This document shows positions 1 through 9,000 of a DNA stretch of 64,000 bases, piece after piece. This stretch comes from Neorhodopirellula lusitana. Lineage in GTDB: Bacteria > Planctomycetota > Planctomycetia > Pirellulales > Pirellulaceae. Both the position numbers and the translations under genes were made by a program. The notes below the pieces were generated by a model that made no database searches, was not told the origin of the DNA, and saw only the letters and a program-made list of their open reading frames with translations. Positions within the stretch are counted from its first letter, which is position 1, and each line of letters begins with the position of its first letter. The stretch covers positions 124,001 through 188,000 of the forward strand of contig NZ_FXUG01000010.1 of assembly GCF_900182915.1 (NCBI RefSeq), read 5' to 3'.

Positions 1-2
1 AA

Positions 3-230
3 TTCGCTCATCCGAAATGGAACGGCGAAGAAGAAGCTCGTCAGATGCAGCGGGTCAGCGATTTTTGCCGTCGGTATGCATACCTCTTAGACGGTTTGAA
101 CGTCGACGAAAAAGCACCGGGCAGTCGCTGGCCAAGCCTGAAGGCACTTCTAAAGAAGATGGCCCAGCACTACGGCGAACATACCGGAAACACAGTCAAG
201 AAGTTTGACCTGCCAGGGTATCCTGGCTAA
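3..230 (+). CDS. 3' end of a CDS of unknown function, cut by the window edge
   Basis: The reading frame is open from the first bases of the window to a stop at 228-230, so the start lies upstream. The visible 75 residues are charged and probably helical, with several Trp, Tyr and Lys residues and the C-terminal ending DLPGYPG. I do not recognise a family. It converges with the small membrane-protein gene on the other strand, whose stop overlaps this one by a few bases. With the P63C gene nearby it probably belongs to an accessory or prophage-like stretch. An internal ATG at 45 could be a start, but the frame continues upstream without a stop. Confidence 0.5.
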   Translation, partial: FAHPKWNGEEEARQMQRVSDFCRRYAYLLDGLNVDEKAPGSRWPSLKALLKKMAQHYGEHTGNTVKKFDLPGYPG

Positions 231-592
231 CCGAACGCGGCACACACTGTTTGCCTCCTGGGCGAGGCGAAACGCAGACGCTTGGCAGTCGTCGCTCTTC
301 GTAGTCTTGAAACACCATTTGCAATGACCATCAACACAGCGAGCGGACCGATTGCAACTATTATCGAGATCAAGTAAACGCCGCTTGTTATGCACTGGAT
401 CTTTGTGATGTTGACCGACGATTCAACGGCAATTGCATTCGCAGTCATTGCCAAATCCGCCGACCGTTCTGCCGCCTCAATCGACCTGTCGGCTTTTGCC
501 AGAGACAATTCGATCTTGTCGTTGGCTGGCGGAGCCTTGGAGATAATTGCGTCATTACTGGCGAAGTGCCCATCCAATTTCCGCGAACTCAT
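227..592 (-). CDS. Small membrane protein with N-terminal coiled coil, unknown function
   Basis: The product has 121 residues. The first half is polar, with an Ala/Glu/Ser-rich heptad-like stretch (about residues 28-60). One strongly hydrophobic segment follows at about residues 70-92, then a short basic tail. This single-span layout with a coiled coil resembles small accessory or phage-associated membrane proteins, but no family is recognisable. It lies in the accessory stretch at the left edge. The alternative is a chance ORF. The clean hydrophobic segment and sensible composition favour a gene, without proof. Confidence 0.4.
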   Translation of the reverse strand: MSSRKLDGHFASNDAIISKAPPANDKIELSLAKADRSIEAAERSADLAMTANAIAVESSVNITKIQCITSGVYLISIIVAIGPLAVLMVIANGVSRLRRATTAKRLRFASPRRQTVCAAFG

Positions 593-760
593 GCCTATTC
601 TTCTTAACGCTCAGGCATTGCCATCATCTGGTTAAATACGTTTTGCCAGGCATAACTAGGGGAACCCGAGCACATGCGACATTGCTTAGATCAGCAGAAA
701 CAATCATCGCGATGAAAACGATGCTAGTGAGATTGCTATAGCGTGGAAGCCTACAGGAGT

Positions 761-1825
761 TCATTCCATTCCAGGAAGGAATTGCTGCGGAGTCCATACT
801 CGATGAACGCTGTCTAGTTTCTGGTGAAAATCGTTCCAATCATTCGACAGTTTCATTATCGTTACAACCGAAGTTAGGTGGTCTTTCAGCGACGGAACGC
901 CAACGTCGTCAGTAAGATACTGGAAGTGCTTATGCTTCCTAGTTCCCTTGATCTTTGGGTTTCGCTTTCGCAATTCAGTCAAGACGCATGGAGCCAGGCG
1001 AGAGTAGATAATGTCATTGGTCAGGTGACCAAAATATGGCGGAAGACGCATATCCGATCGGAATTCCACCTTCCTTATTCGGCATAACTCCTTGAAATAA
1101 GACAGCGGGAATGTCTTGACCCACTTCCTGAGTTCGTCGGTAACAAACTCTTCGAGTATCTTCGCGAGAGCATCTCGCTCGCGCTCGCTTTGGTAACCCG
1201 TCGCCTCGTCGACCAGAGCGATAATCCCGACACGAGACAAACCGCGTATGATCAAGTCTGCCGCTACCGCAACGTGAGCTTGCTGACTTTTCAGGACATT
1301 TGCGTCTCTCGCGTTTAGCCAAACCTCACAGATATCAGGCAGTAACTCTGCTCTGAATCCATAAGCAACTGACCCTTTTGCATTTAACGGCCTGTATTTT
1401 ATTGGCTCGATAAGCGCCGACCTTAAATCACTGCTAATAAATGGTTCAAGGTTTTTTGCTGAGGCAAATACAGGCATTCTGGCGCTACCCTCCTTGCCTT
1501 GCCAATTTGAACCAGCACGTTTCAGCCCGAATCCCTTGGTGACTCCCCTTTCGGAAAGCAAGCGGGTCTCGTCTTCCAGAACCGCACATGGAACGAACAT
1601 ATCGCCGAAGGGAATCTCTCCTTCGCATTTGGGCGTAGGAACATCTGCATTCCACCTGGCCGAAGCTGCCTTCCTGGCAATCTCTGACTTCTGTTCTGGG
1701 GTAAGCTTCGCCGCCCTTGCTTTCCCGCCCTCTGCCGCCACTTGGGTTCTCGCCTTCTTCATGCTTGCTTCCGATTTGCGTATGCTTGCTAGAACTCTTT
1801 CGATTCTACGAGCGATAGCAAGCAT
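761..1825 (-). CDS. P63C-domain protein, prophage/mobile-element associated
   Basis: The product has 354 residues. The N-terminal 60 are basic and helical and include GGKARAAKLTPEQ and a KAASARW segment, the common lead of P63C proteins. The middle holds the hallmark stretch IALVDEATGYQ (about residues 200-210), followed by an ALAKILEEF helix and KTFPLSYFKELCRI. P63C domains are found in phage, prophage and plasmid proteins; their biochemical role is unknown. Codon use and base composition look more AT-rich than in the genes to the right, which fits transfer. A second Met lies about 22 residues inside and is a possible alternative start. Confidence 0.8.
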   Translation of the reverse strand: MLAIARRIERVLASIRKSEASMKKARTQVAAEGGKARAAKLTPEQKSEIARKAASARWNADVPTPKCEGEIPFGDMFVPCAVLEDETRLLSERGVTKGFGLKRAGSNWQGKEGSARMPVFASAKNLEPFISSDLRSALIEPIKYRPLNAKGSVAYGFRAELLPDICEVWLNARDANVLKSQQAHVAVAADLIIRGLSRVGIIALVDEATGYQSERERDALAKILEEFVTDELRKWVKTFPLSYFKELCRIRKVEFRSDMRLPPYFGHLTNDIIYSRLAPCVLTELRKRNPKIKGTRKHKHFQYLTDDVGVPSLKDHLTSVVTIMKLSNDWNDFHQKLDSVHRVWTPQQFLPGME

Positions 1826-2344
1826 GTCAACCTGTTAAGCAAGCATAAAGCACCCGGCTCTCATTCTTGATTTCTCGGCATCTCGCCACGGTTCGCTCAC
1901 TAACACGTAGCGCCGCTCCGTCTTAGCGCCCATCATCTCAAGCGTTTACATGCCCCTCACTAAATTCAGCACGTATTTTTCGCTAGTTTTTTGCCTCAGG
2001 TCTCAGGTGCTGACTCGCGCAATCTACTTATTCGGTGCTTGCTCATTCCGGTAGAGAGAAGCCGGAATGGCAGTGGGAGTTTGGGGTGGCAGTGTGACCA
2101 CAGCCCGAGATTGCCCCCCCATGCAGGCGGCTTGAACTAACCTGTCGTCGTTTTGGAAGCCCGCCAAGTTCGTGGTGGGCTTTTCATTTGTCTTTTTCGT
2201 TCGACAGACGTGTATTCGCGCGCTGGGTCGATACTTCCGATGCATGCTCGATGCCGATATCTTGATACCAGTAGCTTGGTCGCATGAGTTGATCCGCCGC
2301 GATTGCCTCCATGCATCTTCTTCCGAACTTTCAGGAACGAACCG
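1826..2344. other. Gene-free stretch with a hairpin and a terminator-like stem
   Basis: There is no convincing gene. It contains a perfect 8-bp inverted repeat (CATTCCGG / CCGGAATG, about 2044-2071), then a G-rich segment in which TGGCAGTG occurs twice, and finally a GC-rich stem before a T run at about 2159-2184. It may be the 3' end of the accessory element, an untranslated RNA or the leader of the next gene. No tRNA-like T-loop was found. Confidence 0.4.
2159..2184 (+). terminator. Hairpin terminator candidate
   Basis: GCCCGCCA and TGGTGGGC form an 8-bp stem with one G-T wobble around the loop AGTTCG. TTTTC follows directly on the + strand. No + strand gene ends just upstream, so it may close a non-coding transcript. 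Confidence 0.45.
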
Positions 2345-3667
2345 ATGAAGAACACGTTGTTAACGGCCGTTTGTGTTTTGGCCATTGGTTTTCACTGTGG
2401 TTGGGTGGCCGCCCAAGACGAGGCGTCCGAAACAAAATCTAAATCGGTCAAGCCTTCCAAACTGGTTGCCGCCGAACCGGATCCCGACTCGGAAGCGTCC
2501 AGCGATGATAAGAAGCCAGCACCGGCCGAAATTGTCGCTATGACAATCGGTTCCCCCGCTCCGGCGTTGGACATTGCCCACTGGATCCAAGACGGCGAGG
2601 GACGCTATCCCAAGGTCACCGAGTTTGAACCGGAGAAGGTTTATGTGGTCGAGTTCTGGGCGACTTGGTGTGGGCCGTGCATCCGATCCATGCCTCACAT
2701 CGTTGAACTGCAAGAGAGCTACGCCGACCGCGGTGTGCAAGTCGTCAGCATCACTCGCGAGAATCTGGAAACGGTCGACACATTCCTAGACCGCGAAGCT
2801 CAACCCCGCGTCGCGCATCACACCGAAGCTGATGCGGAAGAAGCATCGAACGAGAAGATTGAAAGCGAAACAGGTGAAGAAGCTGAGCTGTACACCTACC
2901 GCGACTTGACCAGTGCGTACTGTCTGACATCGGATCCCGACGGGTCAACGAACCGCGACTACATGACCGCCGCTCGCCAGAATGGGATCCCGTGTGCGTT
3001 CATTGTGGGAAAGGATGCAAAGATCGAATGGATCGGGCACCCGATGAGAATCGATGAACCACTCGAACAGGTCGTTAGCGACACGTGGGATCGCGAAGCC
3101 TACAAAACGGAGTTTGACGCTGCACAGGAATCGACGGTGACGTTGAGGAAGCTGTCTTCTTTGCTGCGAAAAGGAGACTACGAAGCCGCCATTGAGGCCA
3201 TCGACGAATACATCGCTGACGGGAAATCCGAGGCAGCCAAAGAACGCTTCAAATCGATCAAGCTCAATCTGCTATTCACTCGGATCTCAGCCGCTGAAGC
3301 AGAAGCCGGACAATATGTGGAGCAGTGGTTCAACGACGGGACTTTGAAGGGCACGAGCCTGAACCAAGTCGCTTGGACGGTCTACGAGATGACCAAGAAA
3401 GGACGATTGACGAACGATAAACCTTTAAAAATCGCCCTCGACGCCTGTCTCACCGAGGTCAACGAGTCCGAAGAGAAAAACGCTTACCTGATGGACACGC
3501 TCGCCCACATCCAACACCAACTCGGCGATCTATCCGAAGCCATCGAAACCCAGCAAGCTGCCGTGGCAGCCGCCACACCGGATCAAAAGACCAAGCTTGG
3601 TGTCTTCTTGAAACAGCTTGAAGAAGAAATGGCTGAGTCGACACCGGACAAGGAAGCGGCCAACTAG
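2345..3667 (+). CDS. Exported TlpA/thioredoxin-like protein with helical C-terminal half
   Basis: The start at ATG 2345 follows an AGGAA ribosome-binding site and gives 440 residues with a signal peptide (MKNTLLTAVCVLAIGF..., cleavage near VAAQD). A low-complexity Lys/Ser/Glu linker leads into a thioredoxin fold. WCGPC supplies the redox pair Cys109/Cys112, followed by the usual PHIVELQESYADRGVQVVSI region. A long acidic insertion (about residues 150-200) precedes the second half of the fold, where IPCAFIVGKDAKIEWIGHP keeps the cis-Pro loop. The C-terminal 180 residues are alpha-helical and TPR-like. Such proteins probably act as periplasmic disulfide reductases or carriers; the partner is unknown. 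It is transcribed alone and converges with xylR. Confidence 0.85.
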   Translation: MKNTLLTAVCVLAIGFHCGWVAAQDEASETKSKSVKPSKLVAAEPDPDSEASSDDKKPAPAEIVAMTIGSPAPALDIAHWIQDGEGRYPKVTEFEPEKVYVVEFWATWCGPCIRSMPHIVELQESYADRGVQVVSITRENLETVDTFLDREAQPRVAHHTEADAEEASNEKIESETGEEAELYTYRDLTSAYCLTSDPDGSTNRDYMTAARQNGIPCAFIVGKDAKIEWIGHPMRIDEPLEQVVSDTWDREAYKTEFDAAQESTVTLRKLSSLLRKGDYEAAIEAIDEYIADGKSEAAKERFKSIKLNLLFTRISAAEAEAGQYVEQWFNDGTLKGTSLNQVAWTVYEMTKKGRLTNDKPLKIALDACLTEVNESEEKNAYLMDTLAHIQHQLGDLSEAIETQQAAVAAATPDQKTKLGVFLKQLEEEMAESTPDKEAAN

Positions 3668-3672
3668 CAACT

Positions 3673-3700
3673 AGCTAACAGCTAACAGCTAACAGCTAAT
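3673..3700. repeat. 7-bp tandem repeat at a convergent gene junction
   Basis: AGCTAAC occurs three times followed by AGCTAAT, four 7-bp units in a row, just after the thioredoxin stop. The last unit contains the minus-strand TAG stop of xylR (3696-3698). Confidence 0.85.
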
Positions 3701-4853
3701 CGCTCCCACCCTGTTCGCGGTACTCCGTTGGCGTGCAACCGACGCTGCGTTTGAACGCGACCGCCATGTACTCGCCGTACTCGAAACCGGTTCGATCGGC
3801 GATTTCACCGATCGAAAGTTCCGTTTCGCTCAACAGTTCTTTGATCCGATTGATGCGCACCCGCTGAATCTCTTCCGCTGGCGTGAGACCGAGTAGTTTC
3901 TTGAATCGGTGCTCAAGAGAACGACGCGACAACGTTCCCTGACGCAGGACATCATCGACGCGAATGTTGGCGGTTGCATTGCGGCGGATGTAGCCGAGAG
4001 CTCTGACGATTTCGTCGTCATCGATCGCCAGCGTGTCCGTTGACCCACGCACCCGAACTCCTAGCGGTTGTGTGATTAGCGGCTGATCGGCGTTCACGGT
4101 CTCGCCCGACATCATCTTGTCCAGCAGCGCCGCCGCATCGTACCCGGTGCGTTTCGTATCGGGGATGATGCTAGAAAGCGTGGGCTCACTGAGTTCACAA
4201 ATCAACCGATCATCATCGACCCCTAAAACCGCGACCTCCTCGGGTACCGCAATTTTCCTCGCACGACACGCATCCAAAACCTGCTGTGCCTTGAAGTCAT
4301 AACAGCCCATCACGGCCAGTGGGCGAGGCAGGTCCGCTAACCATTCGCCGATGTGTCGCGTTGCCATCGTCGGATTGAAGCCTTCGTCATACCGGGCCGC
4401 CGAATGATGCTCAAAGAAGCGACACTGTGCCTGCTCGGCCAACTGACGAAAGTGCTCGCCACGCCGGGCCGACCACACGAAACCCACATCGCCACAATAC
4501 GCTAGGTTGCGAAACCCTCGCTGGACGAAGTGATCCACCGCAAGCCGTGCGATGGCGCGATCTTCCGTGTCTGCCCACGGAACTCCGCTGACGTGCCGAG
4601 CGGCACTTAAATCCACGATCGGCAACCGATGCTTCAGCAATTGTCGCCCGATCGCGTCGGTCTCAATTCTCGCGATGATGCCGTCCCCGTCCCAGGAATC
4701 GAGCCAGGCTGGGGGCGTCGCACCGCGTTGCTGTTCGGTCAACTGAACCGACCACCGGCCGCACGCCTTCATGTATGCGATCACGCCGTCTAGCAGCCCA
4801 CGGCTGTACCCGTTGGACGTTTCAATCAGCAGTGCGACCGAGCGTTGCTTCAT
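3696..4853 (-). CDS. xylR: XylR-type AraC-family regulator with sugar-binding domain
   Basis: I take the start at 4853 (MKQRSVALLIETSNGYSRG), giving 385 residues; in-frame codons further upstream would enter the divergent promoter region. Residues about 1-270 form a LacI/GalR-like periplasmic-binding-protein fold (ARRGEHFRQLAEQ, VLGVDDDRLICELSEPTLSS). The last 100 residues are a two-helix AraC DNA-binding domain (GYIRRNATANIRVDDVL..., TGFEYGEYMAVAFKRSVG). This is the layout of Escherichia coli XylR, which binds xylose and activates xyl genes. Divergent placement from xylA supports xylose control. A different pentose as ligand cannot be excluded from sequence alone. Confidence 0.88.
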   Translation of the reverse strand: MKQRSVALLIETSNGYSRGLLDGVIAYMKACGRWSVQLTEQQRGATPPAWLDSWDGDGIIARIETDAIGRQLLKHRLPIVDLSAARHVSGVPWADTEDRAIARLAVDHFVQRGFRNLAYCGDVGFVWSARRGEHFRQLAEQAQCRFFEHHSAARYDEGFNPTMATRHIGEWLADLPRPLAVMGCYDFKAQQVLDACRARKIAVPEEVAVLGVDDDRLICELSEPTLSSIIPDTKRTGYDAAALLDKMMSGETVNADQPLITQPLGVRVRGSTDTLAIDDDEIVRALGYIRRNATANIRVDDVLRQGTLSRRSLEHRFKKLLGLTPAEEIQRVRINRIKELLSETELSIGEIADRTGFEYGEYMAVAFKRSVGCTPTEYREQGGSD

Positions 4854-4999
4854 TGCCTCGCTCGCAAGAACGGTAATCTGGGCATGTGAAATATCAACGA
4901 CACTATACGCAATATCTACTTGGGGTGGGAATCCCGACCGGTAAAATACGTGAAATAGCTCCCGTGAACCCCTCCCCACTCCATGTCAAAGGGCTCCTA
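4854..4999. promoter_or_regulatory. Divergent xylR/xylA control region with repeated GTGAAATA
   Basis: This 146-bp spacer separates the divergent xylR and xylA starts. GTGAAATA occurs twice as a direct repeat (4886-4893 and 4950-4957). The E. coli XylR site also contains GAAA-type direct repeats, so these are candidate XylR half-sites. The 64-bp spacing would need looping or two separate sites, so the assignment is tentative. Confidence 0.4.
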
Positions 5000-6322
5000 A
5001 TGACCGCGTTCCCCGAAGTCACCAAGATTCAGTACGAAGGCCCCAAGTCGGCCAATCCGCTGGCATTTCGCTGGTACAACCCCGACGAAGTCGTCGCGGG
5101 CAAGACGATGAAGGAGCACCTGCGGTTCACGGTCACGTACTGGCACACCTTCCGCAGCACCGGCAGTGACCCATTCGGTGGCCCCACGATGGTCCGCCCT
5201 TGGGACGATGGCAGCGAGTCAGTCGAAAACGCCTGCAACCGTGCTCGAGCCGCTTTTGAATTCTTCGAGAAACTCGACGCACCGTTTTACGCTTGGCACG
5301 ATCGCGACGTCGCGCCCGAAGGTGCAACGCTGTCCGAATCGCATGCCAATTTCGATGCCGTCGCTAAGGTTCTGAAGGAAGAACAAGAACGCACCGGCGT
5401 GAAGCTATTGTGGGGCACGGCCAACATGTTCAGCAACCCTCGCTTCATGCATGGTGCCGCAACGACCTGTAACGTCGAGGTCTATGCCTTCGCCGCTGCT
5501 CAGGTGAAGAAGGCGATGGAAGTCACGAAGGAACTCGGTGGCGAAAACTACGTGTTCTGGGGCGGCCGTGAAGGCTACCAAAACCTTTACAACACCGACA
5601 TGAAGCGCGAACTCGATCATCTGGGTCGCTTCTTCCACATGGCCGTCGATTACGCGAAGGAAATCGGCTTCACCGGTCAGTTCCTGATTGAACCGAAACC
5701 CAAAGAGCCAACCAAGCACCAATACGATTCCGATGCGGCCGCATGTTTGAACTTCTTGCGTACCTACGGCTTGGAAGATCACTTCAAGTTGAACATCGAA
5801 ACCAATCACGCGACCCTAGCGGGTCACGAGATGATGCACGAACTTGAATACGCCGGCATGCAAGGCGCGCTGGGCAGCATCGACGCCAACACCGGCGACC
5901 TGTTGCTGGGTTGGGACACCGACCAATTCGCAACGAACTACTACTTAACCACGCAAACCATGTTGGTCTTGTTGAAGTACGGTTTGAATCCGGGTGGCGT
6001 GAACTTCGACGCCAAGGTACGCCGCGAAAGCTTCGAACCCATTGACCTGTTCTACGCCCACATCGGCAGCATGGATGCGTTCGCTCGAGGCCTGAAGGTT
6101 GCCGCCAAGATCATCGAAGACGGCGCCATCGACAAATTGGTTGCCGAGCGATACAGCAGCTGGGACAGCGACCTGGGCAAAAAGATCGAAGCCGGTCAGA
6201 CCTCGTTCACTGAGCTCGAAGCACTTATGCTTGGCAAGGGGGAAGCCGCTCCGAACGTGAGCGGACGCCAAGAGTTGCTGGAAAACATCGTCAACCGCTA
6301 CATGGACATGGATCTCTGCTAA
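5000..6322 (+). CDS. xylA: Xylose isomerase
   Basis: The start at ATG 5000 ([15 protein letters not shown]) yields 440 residues, the normal length for class II xylose isomerase; an upstream GTG at 4886 would add 38 unconserved residues and run through the promoter. It converts D-xylose to D-xylulose with two divalent metals. Signatures are all present: HDRDVAPEG with the ring-opening His100, the [10 protein letters not shown] segment, the metal-ligand region [29 protein letters not shown], and the [18 protein letters not shown] loop. Divergent xylR supplies likely control. No xylulokinase gene is next to it, so the pathway must be completed elsewhere. Confidence 0.97.
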   Translation: MTAFPEVTKIQYEGPKSANPLAFRWYNPDEVVAGKTMKEHLRFTVTYWHTFRSTGSDPFGGPTMVRPWDDGSESVENACNRARAAFEFFEKLDAPFYAWHDRDVAPEGATLSESHANFDAVAKVLKEEQERTGVKLLWGTANMFSNPRFMHGAATTCNVEVYAFAAAQVKKAMEVTKELGGENYVFWGGREGYQNLYNTDMKRELDHLGRFFHMAVDYAKEIGFTGQFLIEPKPKEPTKHQYDSDAAACLNFLRTYGLEDHFKLNIETNHATLAGHEMMHELEYAGMQGALGSIDANTGDLLLGWDTDQFATNYYLTTQTMLVLLKYGLNPGGVNFDAKVRRESFEPIDLFYAHIGSMDAFARGLKVAAKIIEDGAIDKLVAERYSSWDSDLGKKIEAGQTSFTELEALMLGKGEAAPNVSGRQELLENIVNRYMDMDLC

Positions 6323-6436
6323 AGCATTTTTGAAAATGCCGTAGGCCGTAGCGGAGGCCGTCAGACTTTCGGTTCCCGCGCCGGCATACAAAACTTTTGA
6401 CGAGTTCTGCTACGACAAAACTCAAAATGCTCTAGG
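6323..6436. repeat. Palindromic intergenic element (AGCATTTTTGA ... TCAAAATGCTCTAG)
   Basis: Right after the xylA stop, GCATTTT-TG-AAAATGC forms a tight inverted repeat (6324-6339). About 85 bp further on CTCAAAATGCTCTAGG (6421-6436) matches the same motif in the opposite sense. A related palindrome lies at 41023-41065, so this is probably one copy of a dispersed element. Confidence 0.55.
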
Positions 6437-6492
6437 TGGAAGCCAAAGACTTCGAACTCGTGATCCATGAACGGACACGACCGCAATCAAAC

Positions 6493-6530
6493 GATGGCCC
6501 TTGGAATATTCCACGGGCCATCTTCGTTTT
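6493..6530 (+). terminator. Strong hairpin terminator downstream of xylA
   Basis: GATGGCCC (6493-6500) pairs with GGGCCATC (6515-6522), and the inner bases GGAATATTCC are self-complementary. The tail TTCGTTTT follows. It is the most likely xylA transcript end, about 170 bp past the stop codon. Confidence 0.7.
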
Positions 6531-6557
6531 GGCAAGTATGTCTCGGGATAGCTTCGG

Positions 6558-6637
6558 ACGCCTCTACACTGTTACGCCTCTGCACTGGGACGCCTCTGCA
6601 CTGTGACGCCTCTACACTCTATCGCCTCTACACATAG
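6558..6637. repeat. Five 16-bp tandem repeats
   Basis: Units begin at 6558, 6574, 6590, 6606 and 6622 with the consensus ACGCCTCTRCACTGTG; the last is diverged. The array runs across the minus-strand stop codon of the neighbouring oxidoreductase (6628-6630), so its last unit encodes the C-terminal residues. Confidence 0.9.
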
Positions 6638-7626
6638 TGTTCAGTCTTTAGAACAACCTTACCGCGATCGACACCTTCTTCGACGCGGCGATGAGCCTTA
6701 GCAAGCTCGCTCATTGGAAATGTGCTGTCGATTGTGACCAGCAGCTTGCCTTCTTCATGCAAGCGGATTAGCTCCCGTAGATCTTCCGCGTTGGGCTTGG
6801 CCAACATCACGGTTCCGGATTTCGACAACGGCCACGTCAACACGGTCATCAACATCCCCTTCACGTCCGGTTCCGTCGAAACATATCGGCTGTGCTCCGT
6901 CATCACGTCACGGGCCTCGTAGTAGCTGGACTTTCCTGCCGCGTCAAAGATCACCTCCCATCGTTCAGTGGATTCGGTGAAGTCGGTTTTTGCGTAGTCA
7001 TAGAAATGATCAGCGCCGAGTTCCATACAGAAGTCTCGGTTGTCTTCACTCGCAACCGCATCCACATGGCAACCGTAGGCCTTCGCGATCTGCACCGCAA
7101 ACATCCCCACACCGCCACTCGCTCCGTTGATCAGCACGCGGTCACCGGCCTTCATGTTCCCGTGGTCACGCAACGATTGCAGCGCCGTCGTGCCTGCCAG
7201 CGGCATCGCGGCGGCGATATCCATCGGCAACGAGTCCGGTAAAGCGGCCACGGTATCGATTGCACAAACGGCGTAGTCTGCAGACGCACCACCACGAGCG
7301 GAATCCAAGAACGCGACCACTCGCTCACCCACCTTGAAAGCAGAGTCCGCGGCGCAGTCGACGATGACCCCAGCAACGTCATAGCCGGGAATTCGAGGAA
7401 ATCCCCCGGGCAGCAAACCTTTCATCTCGCCGCTTCGCATTCGATAGTCGATCGGATTCACACTGGAAGCATGAACCTGAATCATGACCTGCCCCGGTAA
7501 TCGTTCGGGCACCGGGACGGTACTGGAGTGCAGTACATCCGCATCTCCGTAATCGTCATAGACCATCGCATGCATGGTCGAGGCGTGAGGCAGTTCAATC
7601 ACGGTTGGCTGTTGGTGAGTTTTCAT
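6628..7626 (-). CDS. Zinc-independent MDR-family NADPH:quinone-type oxidoreductase
   Basis: The start at ATG 7626 (MKTHQQPTVIELPH) gives 332 residues; an in-frame start 69 bp further up has no support. The N-terminal GroES-like domain has the usual VHASSVNPIDYRMRSGEM and IPGYDVAGVIVD segments. The Rossmann half has INGASGGVGMFAVQIAKAYG, the nucleotide-binding glycine motif. The structural-zinc cysteine cluster of alcohol dehydrogenases is absent, which points to the quinone oxidoreductase/enoyl reductase branch using NADPH. The true substrate is unknown. It is a single gene whose stop lies inside a tandem repeat. Confidence 0.88.
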   Translation of the reverse strand: MKTHQQPTVIELPHASTMHAMVYDDYGDADVLHSSTVPVPERLPGQVMIQVHASSVNPIDYRMRSGEMKGLLPGGFPRIPGYDVAGVIVDCAADSAFKVGERVVAFLDSARGGASADYAVCAIDTVAALPDSLPMDIAAAMPLAGTTALQSLRDHGNMKAGDRVLINGASGGVGMFAVQIAKAYGCHVDAVASEDNRDFCMELGADHFYDYAKTDFTESTERWEVIFDAAGKSSYYEARDVMTEHSRYVSTEPDVKGMLMTVLTWPLSKSGTVMLAKPNAEDLRELIRLHEEGKLLVTIDSTFPMSELAKAHRRVEEGVDRGKVVLKTEHYV

Positions 7627-8236
7627 GGTCCTATTCCCAGAGGTGTATTGGAAAACTTGAGAGGTGAGAAACAGAGAAGTATCCAGCAACTTCAATCGCG
7701 CTGCGAAGTTTCAACCAAGACGGGCGTCCATGAAGCACGACTGCCTGCGAGATCGCTCCGTCACCGAACTGCTGAAAGATCAACACATTCGTTTCGCCGC
7801 CACCCACATCATGACTTGCCAGCTTGAACAGCGATTCTCGCGCCAACCATCGATTTGAACTCAATATGTCTTAGCGTATCTTTGCACACCTAAATCGGGA
7901 CGCAAGATCTCGCCTCACCAGGATGAGCCGAACACACAGAACCAAGCGAGAACCAATCCAGAGCGAAGACCCGCCAGCGTACCCGAACGCTTGTCGTCCA
8001 ACCTGCCTGCCAAGCGACCAATTCGAGCCGAAATCCGCGTCCACAGGCCCATTTACGGAACGGCACAACGATTGCGAATGAGGCTTAGCCGCTTCCAATC
8101 GCCCCCGGCTCCCCACCTGTGAACGACTGAAGATGGAGTTCACCCGAGGGTCTTGTCTGTTGGAAGCACTAGTCTTTTCGAACCATACAAAAAGCTTTTC
8201 AGCCCCAACTCAAAAACGATTGATGGAGATCTAATT
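7627..8236. other. Gene-free stretch of about 610 bp
   Basis: Short ORFs occur on both strands but have unlikely compositions, and none shows a ribosome-binding site or recognisable motif. The region must hold the promoters of both divergent neighbours. I see no repeat or strong hairpin. Confidence 0.4.
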
Positions 8237-8776
8237 ATGCGATTCCCTATTGCCGTCCTGACCGCACTCACGTTTTGCCTCCCACTCAGCATCCTAACTC
8301 CCCACGCAAACGCAGAAGACAAGCCTGATCAATCGGCGCAAGACAAATTGCAAGGAAGATGGGAGATCGTGGGCGGTGTTAACCAAGGCCGCGAGCTTGC
8401 GAAGGCTGACATCGTGGGCACCTATGTCACGATTACGACCAATTCGATTGTCACCTATGACTCCAATGACAACGCAGCTTACGCAGCGGTGTTCACGATC
8501 GATGAATCCCAAACGCCTATGCAAATCACCATGCGATCGGTGGCCAAGAATGCACCCACGCAGAAGGTCCCCGCCGACTCAGAAGTATCCACAACGGACA
8601 CCTCGGCGTCAGGCATTGTCAAGATCGAAAGCGATTCCAAATGGGTTCTCTGCTACGCCCTTCCCGGAGCCGAACGTCCTAAGAAGTTCGAGTCACCCAA
8701 GGGCAGCAAGATCATGCTCTTCACGCTCGGGAAAAAACTAGGTGACCCAGTCCCAGTGCTGCACCCGGCCAAATAA
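8237..8776 (+). CDS. Secreted TIGR03067-type planctomycete lipocalin-like protein
   Basis: ATG 8237, preceded by TGGAGA, starts a 179-residue protein; the longer frame from 8153 lacks a ribosome-binding site and would bury the signal peptide. The signal peptide is MRFPIAVLTALTFCLPLS... with cleavage near HANAED. The mature part opens with QDKLQGRWEIVGGVNQGREL, the typical start of the TIGR03067 family abundant in planctomycetes, then beta strands such as GTYVTITTNSIVTYDSND and a final KWVLCYALPGAERPKKFESP strand pair. The fold is probably a small beta barrel. Function is unknown. Confidence 0.85.
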   Translation: MRFPIAVLTALTFCLPLSILTPHANAEDKPDQSAQDKLQGRWEIVGGVNQGRELAKADIVGTYVTITTNSIVTYDSNDNAAYAAVFTIDESQTPMQITMRSVAKNAPTQKVPADSEVSTTDTSASGIVKIESDSKWVLCYALPGAERPKKFESPKGSKIMLFTLGKKLGDPVPVLHPAK

Positions 8777-9000
8777 TGGGGTGCAGCGACAGAAGTCTCG
8801 GCGCCAGACAACGTTCTTCTCGGCCCCTTCTAACTAGGAATCCCATAATGGCTCGGATAAGCGAATAAGCGTCCGTCCGCAACATTGGCCCGCTGTTTGC
8901 TCTACCAACGTTTGAATGGATCCCAAAGCGGGGCCAACAACGAATCAAATTTCACGTTCGGCGAAAGCTGAACAAATTCCTTTCAATCCAGGAAATGACC

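Noticed and set aside
4886..4999. GTG start at 4886 extending xylA by 38 residues
   Set aside because: It would pass through the divergent control region, and the 440-residue form from 5000 matches the usual size and N-terminus of xylose isomerases.
7871..8143. 90-residue minus-strand frame in the gap before the TIGR03067 gene
   Set aside because: Arg/Ser/Gly-rich and without signal, motif or ribosome-binding site.
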